A stretch of 64,000 bases of DNA, taken from Clytia hemisphaerica (Eukaryota; Cnidaria; Hydrozoa; Leptothecata; Clytiidae). The stretch lies in contig CACVBU010001004.1 in NCBI GenBank assembly GCA_902728285.1, positions 39,869 to 103,868 on the forward strand, read 5' to 3'. The position numbers and the translations under genes were made by a program. Every line of letters begins with the position of its first letter. Positions within the stretch are counted from its first letter, which is position 1. The notes below the pieces were generated by a model. The model ran no database searches and was not told where the DNA came from. It saw only the letters and a program-made list of their open reading frames with translations. Shown here piece by piece: positions 1 to 11,430 of this stretch.

Positions 1-547
1 GATTGTCACGAGAGCAAGGAAAATTTCTATCAATGCATTTTAAACATGTAAAAACTCTGGTGAACCAAAAGAAAGTTGATATTCTATTTTCAAAACAAAC
101 TGCTTTTTTGAAGTTTTTTTCAACTCAAATATCTTAAAATTTCGACTTAAAATGAGATCATAAGGATTTTTTGAGAAAAAAAATGTCTTAACTTATGATA
201 CTTTGTGCAAAGTAACGGTTTTTCGTTCCGTCTTTTTTTCTTTTCTCTTTTTCTTAAATCAGGGGCAATGTATATCTACAAAAATTGATCTTGTTTATCA
301 AAAATTGAGAATATTTTACAATAAGAAAACCAAAGGAAAATTTATATTTTCAAAATAGATGAAATATTTTGCATATACTTCCATATATAAAATATTAGAA
401 AAAAGGTTTAATATATATACAAAATATTGAAAATATTGAAAAAAAGGTAAAAAATTATAGCATCCAAAAGTTATATTTTTTGAAATGCATGCCAAAAAGT
501 AAAAAACTTTCAAAACAGGGAAACAATTTCATAATTTCCAACAACAT
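1..547. other. AT-rich DNA, no gene seen
   Basis: Homopolymer-rich A+T sequence with stops in all frames. I see no coding region, RNA gene or clear repeat. Confidence 0.6.
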
Positions 548-825
548 ACACTTTGTTAAATATAAGAACAATTTTATAAGAACAACGAGGCTCAAAATCG
601 CCAAAAAATAAGAACAATTTAAGAACAATGCTGAGCCTGAAAACTACTCAATTTCAAGCAATTTAGGGGTCAAAGTAATAAAAATTGGGTATAATGCCTA
701 AAATACCTCACTTACATCCTATTAATAAGAATATGATATGATAGAGGCTCAAAAGTGCAAAAAAAAAAAAAAAGAACAGTCGAGGCTCAGAAAAATTTTA
801 CTGGTTCTTATATTAAAAAAAGTGT
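548..825. mobile_element. MITE with ~22 bp TIRs and TA flanks
   Basis: The ends are inverted copies (548-569 against 804-825), both reading CACTTT..TAATATAAGAAC-like with about two mismatches. Each side is flanked by TA, as expected for Tc1/mariner-type insertion. There is no coding capacity. The interior repeats a GAGGCTCA motif several times. The superfamily is inferred only from the TA target. Confidence 0.6.
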
Positions 826-1404
826 AATGCAAAAGAAGAAAAAACAAATCTCATATATACTGGGAAACATTTTCATAATCTGAAAGAACGTCGAAAGGAA
901 AAAATTCCCCTAGCAGAAGGCATTTTATAATTTTCAAAAGCGTGCTGCAAAAGCAAAAAATGTCACATAATTGGCAATCATAATTTCCAAAAATATGAAA
1001 AAGAAAAAAAGTCGTCATGTCAGGATATTGCTTGAAAAAATTTTCAATTGAGGCGCAAATAAAAAAAAGGTAGTGTTTTCGGAAACCAGCCAGGTGAAAA
1101 TTAATAATTTTCTGATCCGTCCGCAGACTATGGGTTCATCAATATAGTTCATTATAAAAAAAATCAAGTTGGATTTGTCAAGATTTGTTTGTTAGTAGTT
1201 GATACATTATAGTATATTCAGGGCTTACTTCTTTTACTGTTTGTACATAAAAGTTACCTTTAAAGTTCTATTGCAATGATCTTATTACTTAAAAAGGTTA
1301 TCAAAAAAATCAAATAAAATTTTTTTTTCTGGCCGGCCGCATGAAAGCTTTTTTCCTTCACCCGCATTCCGACACTACATTTTTTTATTTTTGCCTTACA
1401 GCAA
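826..1404. other. AT-rich DNA, no gene seen
   Basis: Low-complexity A-rich sequence with no supported feature. Confidence 0.5.
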
Positions 1405-2012
1405 AATTTTTCTACATTTTTAAATGCATGGAAGAGAATGTCAAGTTCACAACAAAAGTTTTCCACATTTTAAACGCACGGGGCAGAAAATGTCCAAATT
1501 CACAGGAAAAATTTCCACGTTTTAAACGCACATGGAAGAAATGTCCAAATTCACAGCAAAAGTTTTCCACGTTTTATACGTACGTGGAAGAAAATGTCCA
1601 AATTCACAGCAAAAATGTCCATGTTTTAAACGCACGTGGAAGTTAATGTCCAACTTCACAACAAAAAGTTTTCCACGTTTTAAACGCACGTGGAAGTTAA
1701 TGTCCAACTTCACAACAAAAAGTTTTCCACGTTTTAAACGCACGTGGAAGAAAATGTCCAAATTCACAACCAAAGGTTTATTCCCACGTTTAAAATGCTC
1801 TTTTGGAAGAAAATGTCCTTAAATTCACAGCAAAAGTTTCTACGTTTTAAATGCATGTGAAAGAAAATGTCCAAATCAACAACAAAAGTTTTCCACGTTT
1901 TAAACGCACGTGGAAGAAGATGTCCACAGCAATAATTTCCACGTTTTAAACGCACGTGCAAGAAAATGTCCAAATTCACAACCAAAAGTTTTCCACGTTT
2001 AAAATGCATTTT
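1405..2012. repeat. Tandem array, ~54 bp unit, about 12 copies
   Basis: The unit contains TTTTCCACGTTTTAAACGCA followed by CGTGGAAGAAAATGTCCAAATTCACA-type sequence. It recurs at about 1411, 1461, 1516, 1568, 1619, 1674, 1728, 1784, 1840, 1891, 1939 and 1993. Each unit holds a short inverted repeat, CCACGT..ACGTGG, that could form a hairpin. Because 54 is a multiple of three, several units stay open on both strands and mimic an 18-residue repeat protein. I treat those frames as a by-product of the array. Confidence 0.85.
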
Positions 2013-2194
2013 AAAACACAAAGGGAAATTCAATCATCAATGTACTGTATCAATTAGTAAATTTTGCTCTGGGTTTAAATTTTAAATCCAACCACAACCA
2101 TTTCCTTGGGTTGGGTGCCACATCTAGATATCTACCATCTGTCTGACCATCATAAACGATAAAAAAGTGAGTTCAAACTTTTTCGATGTTAAGT

Positions 2195-2770
2195 AGGTAT
2201 TTAATTTTTCAAATATAGCATGGTCAGATTTATCGACAAATATTCAGTCACCTGCCTTGTTAGAATTTGTGTAAATATACGGGCAAAATTGAAGTTAGTT
2301 TGTTGTGTTGTGAAAGTTGATAAAATGTCCTGTTTTTCAAGAGATTGCACAATCTCGCATGCCAAAACAAACGAAACATCGCAAATCCAGGAAGGAATAA
2401 TAAAGAACTTCATCATCAACCATTTCTTGTAACAATCATACAAAAATCATGATCCAATTCAACTCATTAAAGCATAAAAACCAAAGAAAAATAGCGAAAG
2501 AGCAGTAGCAACCAGTTGTTTATTTTTGCCACCATCTTTATTTTGACTGTTGGAAAGCAGTATGGTCCGATCAACAATACGCTTCCGAGCCGGGCGACGT
2601 TTCCCGATTGACAAGGAGGATGGAGCGCCGTGCCCATATTTTCTCGCGACGTTTCTTAAAGAAATGACGTCTTCATCCTACAATAAAAATACTCAACTGT
2701 TTTTGACGCCGGAGCTCGATTTACAAAGAGATTTGACAAAGCAAATTTCGGATTCAAGAGGGGCAAGTAG
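2195..2770. repeat. Dispersed ~0.5 kb repeat, copy 1
   Basis: From AAAGTTGATAAAATGTCCTG onward this stretch matches 9360-9780 in the same orientation over about 450 bp with scattered substitutions and small indels. Both contain GCAGTATGGTCCGATCAA and a following CGGGCGACGTTTCCCGAT. Copy 1 has about 60-90 extra bases near its left end. The right part can be read as a short exon-like frame in copy 2, but it is interrupted here. The class is unknown. Confidence 0.75.
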
Positions 2771-3299
2771 TGAAGAACTTTTGTTAGATTTTGGTTGTTT
2801 TTGGTTTGTTTTGGTGGATTTTTTTTACAATATAAATGTCTTTATACTTTCTTAGTATTACTTTTAGTATTCAGTGTAATTTCTGTAAATGCACCAACCT
2901 TTTAAAGATTGTTTTTTGCACACAAATGTTGATTATTTTTTGTTTGTTTTGGTGGACTGATTTTTACTGATTTTTCTCAAATCCAAACTCAAAGATCATA
3001 AAGAAACAGTAACAGGTATGTTCCTTATGCTTTTTCAGTAATTTTCATGTTGGTATAATCTTGTGCGGTCCTATCAAAACGACTGTTGACCGCCGCCAGA
3101 CAACTGAACACAACCGACTGACCGACAACAGTCAAAGTCAGTCAAAGTCTCTAGCAGCAGCAGTACAAATATGTGTACAAAACAGATAATTTTGTCTTCA
3201 GAAAGATCTACAGACTTCTGTATAGGTAGTTTGTATCTTACTAACGATCAACCTCACTTTTTGTGTACCAACAGAACAGCCCAATTTTGTAATTTTACA
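2771..3299. other. Intergenic, no gene seen
   Basis: T-rich sequence with a short repeated GACTGAC/GTCAGTC cluster at about 3080-3145. No coding region is supported. Confidence 0.5.
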
Positions 3300-4640
3300 G
3301 AGCCCTTACGAATTGTTTTGCAATTCAAATACATTCCAAGGACAATCCATTTGCAATTCAAAATCTGAATGTATTTGAAATATTTTGGAAATAAAAGAAG
3401 AACAATCCAAATGTGATTCACAATCTGAAATGCTTTTGAATTGTATTTTTGATTTTCAAAAGAGTTTTCGAATGTATTTCAAATACAATCCAGAATGGAT
3501 GGTATTTGAAATGTCCAGGAAAACAAAAATAGCAACATTCGATAATTCAAATGTAATCCAGTACTGAGCATGCCCAGGCTTGTCAGAAAATCGAACTCCA
3601 AAATCAAAACAAACCACTTCAAGATTTTTCAGAGTCAAGGAAGGTTTACTTGAAAGACGGAAAGCTTTACAAATTATATTTTTAATGTGAAATACTCTAG
3701 AATGTATTATGAGGTTGTTGATTGTGGCTTTTTTGAAAAATGGTTGTTACATTATATATTTTCATATAGTTCCCGCCCTGGCAATAATGTATGTAAGTTG
3801 TTGATTTTTTATGACTTTTGTACCTGTTCTAAATTTGCATCAATATATTTGGTTTTAAAGGAAAAGATAGCAAAGAGGGTCCGAGTTTTTAGCCATTTAT
3901 TTTGTGATCTATAAACAGAGATCAGAGAAGCTGCTTGTATACTTTTTAAATGAAATCTTACGTTTTGTAGGAGTCCATGTTCTGGAAGTCTTGATTGAAT
4001 TTCCACTAAACAACGTCATTCTTTTTCTTGAATGCTTGAATGTTTTGAATTAAAAGGAGGTAACAGGTTTGTTAAATTTCATATGAGTATAAAATAATCT
4101 TTCTTGATAATGAAATTTATTTTCGTAATAAGCATTGCAAATTTTCTGAATCTTCTGGTGTTTTCAAATTCTGCCATATTGTCCAATTTTAATTGCATTG
4201 CCCACACACAATGCATGATTTAGATTGCATTTGAAATGTGAAATGTGCAATGGAATGACTTCTATGTTTCAAATACAATTCAAATTAGATATTTCAAAAA
4301 CATTTCACAGATTGCTTTTGAAATGTGTTTTCGAAATGCTTTTGAATTGCTAACTATTTTCTTGTAAATTCACAATTCAAATACAATTCAAATTATACAA
4401 TTCAAAAGCAGTTCATGGATTGCTTTTGAAATGTCATTATGAAGTGCATTTGAAGTGCTAACTATATTCTTAGAAATTCATAATTCAAATACAATCCAAA
4501 TTATACAATCCAAAAGCAGTTCATGAACTGCTTTTGAATTAACTGCGAAATGTATATGAATTATTATTCGAATTGTAACTGAACCTTCTTTGAAATACAT
4601 TTGAATTGTACAATTCAAATACAATTCACATTCGTAGGGG
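3300..4640. repeat. Clusters of short AATTCAAATAC / GTATTTGAATT repeats
   Basis: Two clusters (3300-3560 and 4170-4640) consist of imperfect alternations of AATTCAAATACAATTC and its reverse complement, such as TTTGAATTGTATTTGAA, at 20-60 bp spacing. The intervening 3560-4170 is ordinary AT-rich DNA. The near-palindromic units look like a degenerate satellite or foldback repeat. No coding function is evident. Confidence 0.65.
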
Positions 4641-4872
4641 AGCACATTGAAAATTCACTTTTGAGGTCCTGAAAACTATGAAGGTTAGTGTAATATTTAT
4701 CGAGTATGTCTAGGTAAGTAGGGAAAAGCAATAAATTCATGTTTTAAGTTGTATTTTCATGTAAATGAAGCTAAATAAGGGACTGTTTATGTTTGTTTAC
4801 TAGTACATGAATATGATTCCGAACCATATCGAATATGGTGCTAATAGCGAATATGGTGCTAGCCTAGAGAAT

Positions 4873-4904
4873 ATAACAAATCTGATGCGAATCAGATTTG
4901 TTAT
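4873..4904. other. Perfect 14 bp hairpin
   Basis: ATAACAAATCTGAT is followed by loop GCGA and then its exact reverse complement. It is isolated and has no associated gene. It may be the core of a small foldback element. Confidence 0.6.
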
Positions 4905-6274
4905 TATTTTCTGCTTAGCACTCGCATCCGATAGGAATTAGATGCTAACTTGTTATGTTGATCGTTTCCAAGCTCCTCACAAAATGTTTAAACGCGGTCA
5001 AGTCAAATCCCGTAATGCAAACCTTTCAGATGTTAAAATATGCCCGACCTTTAGAGCAAAGTGTGTCGTAGCATATTTCCACATCTGGTACCAGATAACA
5101 AGAAAATGAATGCAAACGAATGAATGCAAACAAAAATGAAAGTAAGGAAATAAATAATAATAAATGAAAAAATTAAATAAAAGACAAGTCCAATATTTTC
5201 TTGTGATTTTATTTGTAAATAAGGAAAACTCAAATCACGCCAAAAAAAATTCATTTTCACGATCACGCCAATAACTAGACTATGTTATAGTCTAAGACGA
5301 ATCACTATCAAAGTAAAAAGCCCAAAGCCGAAGAAAATTCGCAAGCGGTTTTTTTTTGCAGAAAAGAGTTTACAGTCGGTAGAGTTGCTAGTCTTAGACT
5401 ATACGATTTTAGCGCAAAATACAAAAACAGCTCAAATTGTATGAATTGGAGTTTCCGTATGCGAGGCCAACTGTGTTTGTTATCGAAAAAATCAAAACAA
5501 AACAAAAGAGGCGGGAGAAAGAAACTGAGATTCCAAGAAATGATATCTTTCTTTTTGAATACCCTCTCCCTTTTATTCCTTTTATATTTTCTTGGAACTA
5601 CAATTTCTTTTCTTAGAATAACAAATTTTTATGAGCAGTCATTTCTTTAATAAGTTTGTAATTTCTTTGCAACAAGGATATCTATCTAAACTTTCACCTT
5701 ACAAATTTCTTAAAAAACATCAAACCATGTAAAGTTTTTTTGTTTGTTGTTGTTTCTTTGCCTGAGGATTATATCCTTATATTTACCCCTTTTATATATT
5801 AAAGTCCATGTAAATAAAAAGCTATAGTATATTCTCCCCACCACCATTTTGCTCAAAGACAAAGGATATGTATACAAATCATTGACAGTTTTATAAATAC
5901 TTGCAATTTCGAATTTGTGACTTTCCTGTTTTGTTTGATAAAAGTTTTTAAATTAGTGGATGAAAAATCTTATAACTTTTGCAGGGAAAAAGTAAAAAAG
6001 TTCCAGCTTGTAAACTTTGCAGTATGTTGATCTTGCTTTGATTTGAGCTTGAATTTCTTTCTTCCCAAAAAGAGACATTAAAAATGAGGATGAAATAGGA
6101 GAAAAGTTAAGAAATCCCCAGAGATTAGCTTAAAATGGAAAAGTACCGATTAGTAAAAACCTTGAGGCAGATTTAAATGACATTAAATTTCTTATTTACA
6201 AAAACTGATAAATAGGTAATTCAATCATGATAAACAAATGATTCTAAACTGTCTTCCGACAATACTGTATTACA
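4905..6274. other. Gene-poor AT-rich DNA
   Basis: No gene is supported. A short hairpin (TAGACTAT..ATAGTCTA) lies at 5276-5294. The rest is homopolymer-rich sequence. Confidence 0.5.
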
Positions 6275-6810
6275 GTCTCGACTAATTCCAGAAGGCTGAT
6301 GTAAATTTTTCCAAGCCATAATCTCAAATTATATCAGGACGTCAAGTGAAAAATTGCATATCATGATGACATATTTCAGTAACAGTCTCAATTTATACCA
6401 GGGCGTTGGTGAAATATTCCAAGTCATAATCTCAAATTGTACGCAGGACGTCAAGTGAAATAAGTTATAATTTCAAATTAAACCAGGACGTCAAGTGAAA
6501 TTTGCAATTTTATATCTCTCAAATTCTACCAGGACGTCAAGTGAAATATTCCAAGTTATAATCCCAAATTAAACCAGGACGTCAAGTGAAATATTCCGAG
6601 TTATAATCCCAAATTAAACCACGACGTCAAGTGAAATATTCCAAGTTATAATCTCAAATTGTACCAGAACGTCAAGTGAAATATTCCAACTTATAATCCC
6701 AAATTAAACCACGACGTGAAGTGAAATATTACAATTTATAATCTCAAATTATACCAGGACGTCGTGAAATATTGCAAGTCTTAATCTCAATAATAAACCA
6801 GGATGCTGTG
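6275..6810. repeat. Tandem array, ~47 bp unit, about 11 copies
   Basis: The unit reads approximately ACCAGGACGTCAAGTGAAAT followed by ATTCCAAGTTATAATCTCAAATT. Most copies keep the ACGTCAAGTGAAA core, which contains an AACGTC/GACGTC-like core. The first and last units are degenerate. It has no coding capacity. Confidence 0.85.
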
Positions 6811-7495
6811 CCAAATATTTCATTTCTGTATTGTGCTCTCTGCAAATTACTGCCATATTTTCCCATGCATCCTATTTCTGAATTTCTGATTCTTACCTAG
6901 AAAATTTAGAATAATAATCTGATAATTTTTACAGGTACGACTAGGTAACTGAACTTCTCGACAATTCAAATCAAAATGAGAAAATGTGAAAGTGTTCGAA
7001 CAAAAAGTATGTTAAAAGCAGTCTTTTAAAGTAAAATCCACAATTGACAATAAGTACTTTGTTTGACATTTTTCAAAGTTGTCAAAGAACTGCTAACACC
7101 AGGTGAAAATAACTATTTAAGAGTGGAGATATGAGGGTATTCACATATCTAATGAAACGCTGCCTGTGATTCATAGGATTCATAAGAAATATACAAACTG
7201 ACTTACCTTACTTAGTTTCTCTGTACGTCTTTTTGCTGTATGTAGACTTGTTGAAAAATCATTTTAAAACAGCTTCTACAGAAGCATACTTGAGGAAAAA
7301 GTACTCCCTTAAACTAAGTTATCTTGTAGTCTCAATAAAACAAATGAACCAAGAAGAAAGAATCCATAATGAGCTGGATTTTCACAGAAAAACCATAGAT
7401 CCATCTTGTCCTTGTGTTTCTTCCCAGTGACCAGCGTGTTTTGATCGTTTGAACCAAGCTCGGCCTTTAAACTTAGGCGGTTTTCACCACGGAGC
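6811..7495. other. Intergenic, no gene seen
   Basis: Ordinary AT-rich sequence. Short open stretches here have no recognisable features. Confidence 0.5.
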
Positions 7496-7656
7496 GACTA
7501 ACCAGTCTCACTGGTTAGTCCAAGCAAAACCGCAAATTTTTTTTTATGCCAAAGAGTTATCGTCCGTTTCTTCGAAACTCTCCCGCCGATTTTTTTTCCG
7601 TATAGCGCCATACCGCCATTTTTCCCGCCTTTACTATCACTGTAACGGACGATAAC
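7496..7656. repeat. Pair of hairpins, possible foldback element
   Basis: Bases 7496-7520 form GACTAACCAGT / ACTGGTTAGTC with a 3 bp loop. Bases 7556-7568 (GTTATCGTCCGTT) pair with 7644-7656. Together they suggest a short non-autonomous foldback or MITE, but its outer ends are unclear. Confidence 0.45.
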
Positions 7657-7790
7657 ATCGTCTAGCCAATAACTAGTTTTCACGATCATGCTTAAATAAT
7701 CAATTTTCACGATTTAATTATATCAGCTGAAAAAGTCAAAATTGTGTACAATATATATTTATTTACATGATAGTAGCACGGCTGCATACA

Positions 7791-8025
7791 TTAAAATGAT
7801 ACAAATATTAGACAAAATAAAATTTTAACTATTTGAAATGCTTTGAGGTCTGAAATTGAAGAACATTTTCCGCAAGAATTTGAAGACAGTGGAAAAAAAT
7901 GTCTTCCACTACGTTGACGCACCACTGCTCCATTTATGGATGCCCACTCTCTCATCTCTCGTTTTTGTTCTCTGGTGAGCCCTTGGTTTCTCTTTGCTCG
8001 TGTCGAGAAATCCAAGTCACTCAAT
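7791..8025 (-). pseudogene. 3' exon part of decayed multi-exon gene (left of insertion)
   Basis: On the minus strand an open frame (begins LSDLDFSTRAKRNQGLTREQ) continues directly from the segment at 8976-9288 once the 950 bp insertion at 8026-8975 and one copy of its 6 bp target duplication are removed. The frame junction is exact. The predicted C-terminal part is basic and low-complexity and runs to a stop at 7791. I recall similar sequences as the C-terminus of a high-copy uncharacterised cnidarian protein family. That is unverified and the function is unknown. Confidence 0.6.
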
Positions 8026-8975
8026 GTGGGGGGCGTACAAGGTTTTGAATTACCGCCATCCCGGCCATTTTTTTGAAAATCACCGTTATCCCGTCCAAAT
8101 TTTTCGAAAATACCGGTCCCGCTGTTTTTCCCATAAAATTCTAAGGACTAGAAGTAAAAAATTCGGCAAAATGGAATATGATGTGTATGAGGTCGATCAC
8201 TATTTTTGTATTTTGTTTCGATTGCAAAATTTCAGCCTTATCAGACAATTTTAGAAGTTTCTAGTCTGCCCCAAATTTTAGCCTCGTAAAATTCGAATCT
8301 TTGTCTGGTTTATCCTAGGCTACGGTCATATCTCCCGCGCTCCGGACGTAAAACTTCTTCTCTTTGAAGGGAAGCTCAAGTGGAACAAAGGAGATATGAC
8401 GTAGCCTAGTTTCTCCGCGAACAAAACATTTTCATAGGAACCGGGCTTTATAAAGCCCCTTGCACATCTACATTAACGTTTCAAATAAGGTTTTTTATGA
8501 AATGTAAGATCCTTATTTTTTGCGAGGGGCAAATCACTAAAATAAATCTCGTACACAATTTTATAAATCAAAAATAAATCAGATAAAAATCATAAATAAA
8601 TCATAAATCAAAAATAAATCATAAATCAAAAATAAATCATAAATCAAAAATGAATCATAAATCTCGTACATCATTTTTCGAGTGATTTACCCCTCGATTT
8701 TTTGGGTGTTTTTCGCGTTTTTTCACCTTTGTTGACTCCTGTGACAAGCTTTTTTTATAGTCCGAAAATTTTATGTACACCGTCTACGTATGGCTTTTAC
8801 CGAAATACCGTTGTTTTTTATGAGAATTACCTCATCCCGGACGAAAAATCAGGCGTTTTACCGTCACCGTGGCTCTTGCAAAATACCGTTTCCCGAACAC
8901 TTTTTATCGTTTTTACCGCTTCCCGGCCCTAAATTAGGCCTTATCCCGAATACCGCCAGATCGTACGCCCGCCAC
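8026..8975. mobile_element. 950 bp TIR element with CTCAAT target duplication
   Basis: The ends are inverted, GTGGGGGGCGTAC at 8026 and GTACGCCCGCCAC ending at 8975. They are flanked by a perfect 6 bp duplication, CTCAAT (8020-8025 and 8976-8981). Next to the termini, both arms carry diverged CCG/CCCG-rich sequence. A second small inverted repeat lies inside (8315-8335 against 8390-8409, CTAGGCTACG..CGTAGCCTAG). An AAATCATAAATCAAAAATA tandem run occupies about 8562-8662. There is no transposase frame. It is non-autonomous and I cannot assign the superfamily. It interrupts a coding exon. Confidence 0.8.
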
Positions 8976-9288
8976 CTCAATGACAGTGCTGTGTCGGGAA
9001 GCGGATACCATCTTTCCCTTGAGATGAAATAATGGGCACTCCATTCGGTGGCAGATTTGAGAGATTCCTTGACTGACGAAGCAAACTATTGAGTATATGA
9101 TACGAGGTGTTCCTTGCTTTTTATTGATGGCTGAGTGCAAGTTCTCAACGGCAAGGGTCATACAACTCAGCAAATTGACTGAGACTTTCTGTGTTTCTGT
9201 CTTTAGACGTTTTAAGCCCCACTGAAGCATTTTGATCAAGTCGATTGTAATAGCGGAAACATTTCCCTCAGGACCATTCAATGTGTGC
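8976..9288 (-). pseudogene. Internal exon of decayed multi-exon gene (right of insertion)
   Basis: The minus-strand frame reads LNGPEGNVSAITIDLIKMLQ, then a segment with VENLHSAINKK. After a one-base shift near 9090 it continues through FASSVKESLKSATEWSAHYF and ERWYPLPDTALSL, and then passes into the 7791-8025 segment. The shift, in an otherwise convincing coding stretch, is either decay or a sequencing indel. I recall the motifs VENxHS, KESxK and SWYPLP from an uncharacterised multi-copy family, unverified. No catalytic motif is recognised. Confidence 0.6.
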
Positions 9289-9321
9289 GGTAGGTTTCCC
9301 GGTCGGTCGGTCTACAAGGTG

Positions 9322-9790
9322 AGGCAGTTTAATTTTTCAAATATACCTAGCATGATCAAAGTTGATAAAATGTCCTGTTTTTCAAGAATAGAAGAGAAGA
9401 GATTGCATCTCTCATGCCAAACCAAACAAAGCATCAAATCCAGGAAAGATTAACAACAAACTTCATCATCAACCATTTCTTGTAACAATCAAACAAAAAT
9501 CATCATCCAATTCATCTCATTAAAGCATAAAACCCAAAGAAAAATAGCAAAAGAGCAGTAGCAACCAGTTGTTTTTTTGCCGCCATCTTTATTTTGACTG
9601 TTAGAAAGCAGTATGGTCCGATCAAAAATACGCTTCCGAACCGGGCGACGTTTCCCGATCGGCAAGGAACCGTAGGCATGTTTAACGGTGACGTGTCTCA
9701 AACGAAACGTACTCCGCCTCGAAAAAAGAACACTGTACTGTTTTCCCGCTCGGAGCTCGATTTAAAAAGAAAGTTGGAAAAAAATCCATA
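9322..9790. repeat. Dispersed ~0.5 kb repeat, copy 2
   Basis: This is the direct-orientation partner of 2195-2770. An open stretch at 9594-9791 (+) encodes a short basic peptide (..KQYGPIKNTLPNRATFPDR..). In copy 1 the matching frame is interrupted, so it is not evidently conserved as protein. Confidence 0.75.
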
Positions 9791-10712
9791 ATGGCTTCCC
9801 CACGGCTCATAGAGAATTAGACTTTTAGTATATAGATAACAATAGCGTTCAGTTTGAGGTCGTTGTTGTTATTTTCGGCCCGCGTAGTTTGATTATTCGC
9901 CCGATAGTGTCATTTGGGCCCGACGCGAAGCGGAGGGCGCAAATGGCACCGGAGGCACGAAAATCGCTAAAATTTGTCATCACGCAAAAAATAGCGAAAA
10001 ATAGCCCAAATCACGCATCACGCCTCAAATTTTTGCCCTATCACGCATCACGCCAAAATCACGCCGAAAAAAATCTCTAATCACGCCATCACGCAAGAAA
10101 AAAGTCGCCATCACGCAAACCACTGGGGGGCCTCGTTTAGTCTCTATGCTTCAATGCAACGACTTCAATCCAATTCCGAGCGGGCCGCTAATGACGATAT
10201 TGCCCTATAACCTGGGCGGTTAATGATATTTTAGCCCTCTGACGCCTGACGCTTTAGTTTCCTCAGCGCGGATATGACAATTTGAGTCACAAAGCCTTTC
10301 ACCTAAATATTTAGGCGAACACTTCAAGTCGGCTCGCATAATTTCTTATACGCGCGCCACCATTCAGATCTCTGATTTGCATGGACCAACCAATCAGAAT
10401 ATCCGCATAATCATCTCAGATGAGAATGCAGACGATCTAGGTAAACCAGACTGTAAACATAAGAAATAACAAACTCTAAAAAAAGCTTACGGGCTGGATA
10501 TCCAGGTTATGACTGTCACAAAAATGGATAAAATTCGCAAAAATCATAAAAGTTTCAGCTCGCGATAAAGTTTGTACGCCCGTTAAGAAGCGATTAACCT
10601 CGATTAGGTAAGGATATTTGTCCAAAAGAGCGCTTCATTTGTTTGAAAAGAGGCAATCACACATCGTATTATCGTTCAGGTTTTTTATTAGTCCACTAAC
10701 ACAAAAGAAAGC
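9791..10712. other. Non-coding DNA with ATCACGC-rich patch
   Basis: Bases 9975-10125 repeat ATCACGC/TCACGCC many times and are unusually GC-rich for this window. The patch at 9930-9960 (GCGAAGCGGAGGGCGC) is also GC-rich. These look like remains of a mobile element. No gene is seen. Confidence 0.5.
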
Positions 10713-10932
10713 TCAATCGAAAATTTCGATTGTCGAACCAATCGAATATAATCGAAACCAATCGAAGTGATTGACCGAATCGATCGAAGCCAATCGAATA
10801 AAATCGAACCAAATCAATCTAAAAAAGATGTAAATCTTCGATTGACTTCGATTGGCTTCGATCGATTCGACCAATCACTTCGATTGGTTTCGATTATATT
10901 CGATTGGTTCGACAATCGAAATTTTCGATTGA
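10713..10932. repeat. Foldback repeat with 86 bp arms
   Basis: 10713-10798 and 10847-10932 are inverted copies with only about two mismatches, separated by 48 bp. Both arms are built from repeats of AATCGAA / CGATTGG, so the arms also contain internal short repeats. It could form a long hairpin. It is probably a MITE or foldback element. I do not see a clear target duplication. Confidence 0.8.
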
Positions 10933-10948
10933 CATCCCCTGAATTAGA

Positions 10949-11085
10949 ACACCCCTGTCTCACAGGAATTTTTGAACTGTAAATAAAATAACATTTGAAA
11001 CGCCTACCCATCAAAAAGGAAAAGATCGCTAATAGTATTTTACCCACTTCATTATTTAAACTCTGAGTCACGGAGACAGGGGTGT
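10949..11085. mobile_element. Small MITE, TIR ACACCCCTGTCTC
   Basis: ACACCCCTGTCTC at 10949-10961 is matched by its exact reverse complement at 11073-11085. A second element with nearly the same termini lies at 23865-24031, so this is a family. There is no coding capacity. Confidence 0.6.
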
Positions 11086-11161
11086 ATTTAGATATCAAGA
11101 CAGCGTGCCATCCCATTTTTTCTTTGAAAACAACATTAGCTATCCTAAACCTTGGTTTTCA

Positions 11162-11430
11162 TAATATTAGCAAGTTCTGATCAAAGCATACACATGGCAG
11201 AAAATTTTTAAAGTTACCAAAGGTTTTGATGTAGGCTAGAAGAGCTGGATTGCATAATGCCAATACACCACTTGGATTTTGACGGTCCCTGTTTCGAACA
11301 TAGTCTTGACTCTTTAAATGTAATCCCACAACATTCTGGAAATCAGCTTCTGCACGATTTCTCAAAGTATAAAAGATGGAGAGACAGCCACATTTATCGT
11401 TCAGTTGAAGGTACCAGTTAGCGAAACTCG
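11162..11430 (-). pseudogene. Candidate exon of the minus-strand gene
   Basis: The minus-strand frame contains WYLQLNDKCGCLSIFYTLRN and then EADFQNVVGLHLKSQDYVRN, ending near a possible donor (TTTG|GTAACT, in the YIKTF region) or at a stop at 11162. It lies between exons at 11652-12080 and 8976-9288 with the same orientation. I infer membership from position and coding quality. I do not recognise a domain. Confidence 0.4.

Noticed and set aside
1341-2033. Long overlapping open frames on both strands (about 83-101 residues) that look like a repeat protein
   Set aside because: They come from a 54 bp non-coding tandem array whose unit is a multiple of three. Composition and frame change with indels, and both strands are equally open.
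6275-6810. Regular repeats that might be a CRISPR array
   Set aside because: The sequence is eukaryotic, units are contiguous without unique spacers, and no cas genes are present.
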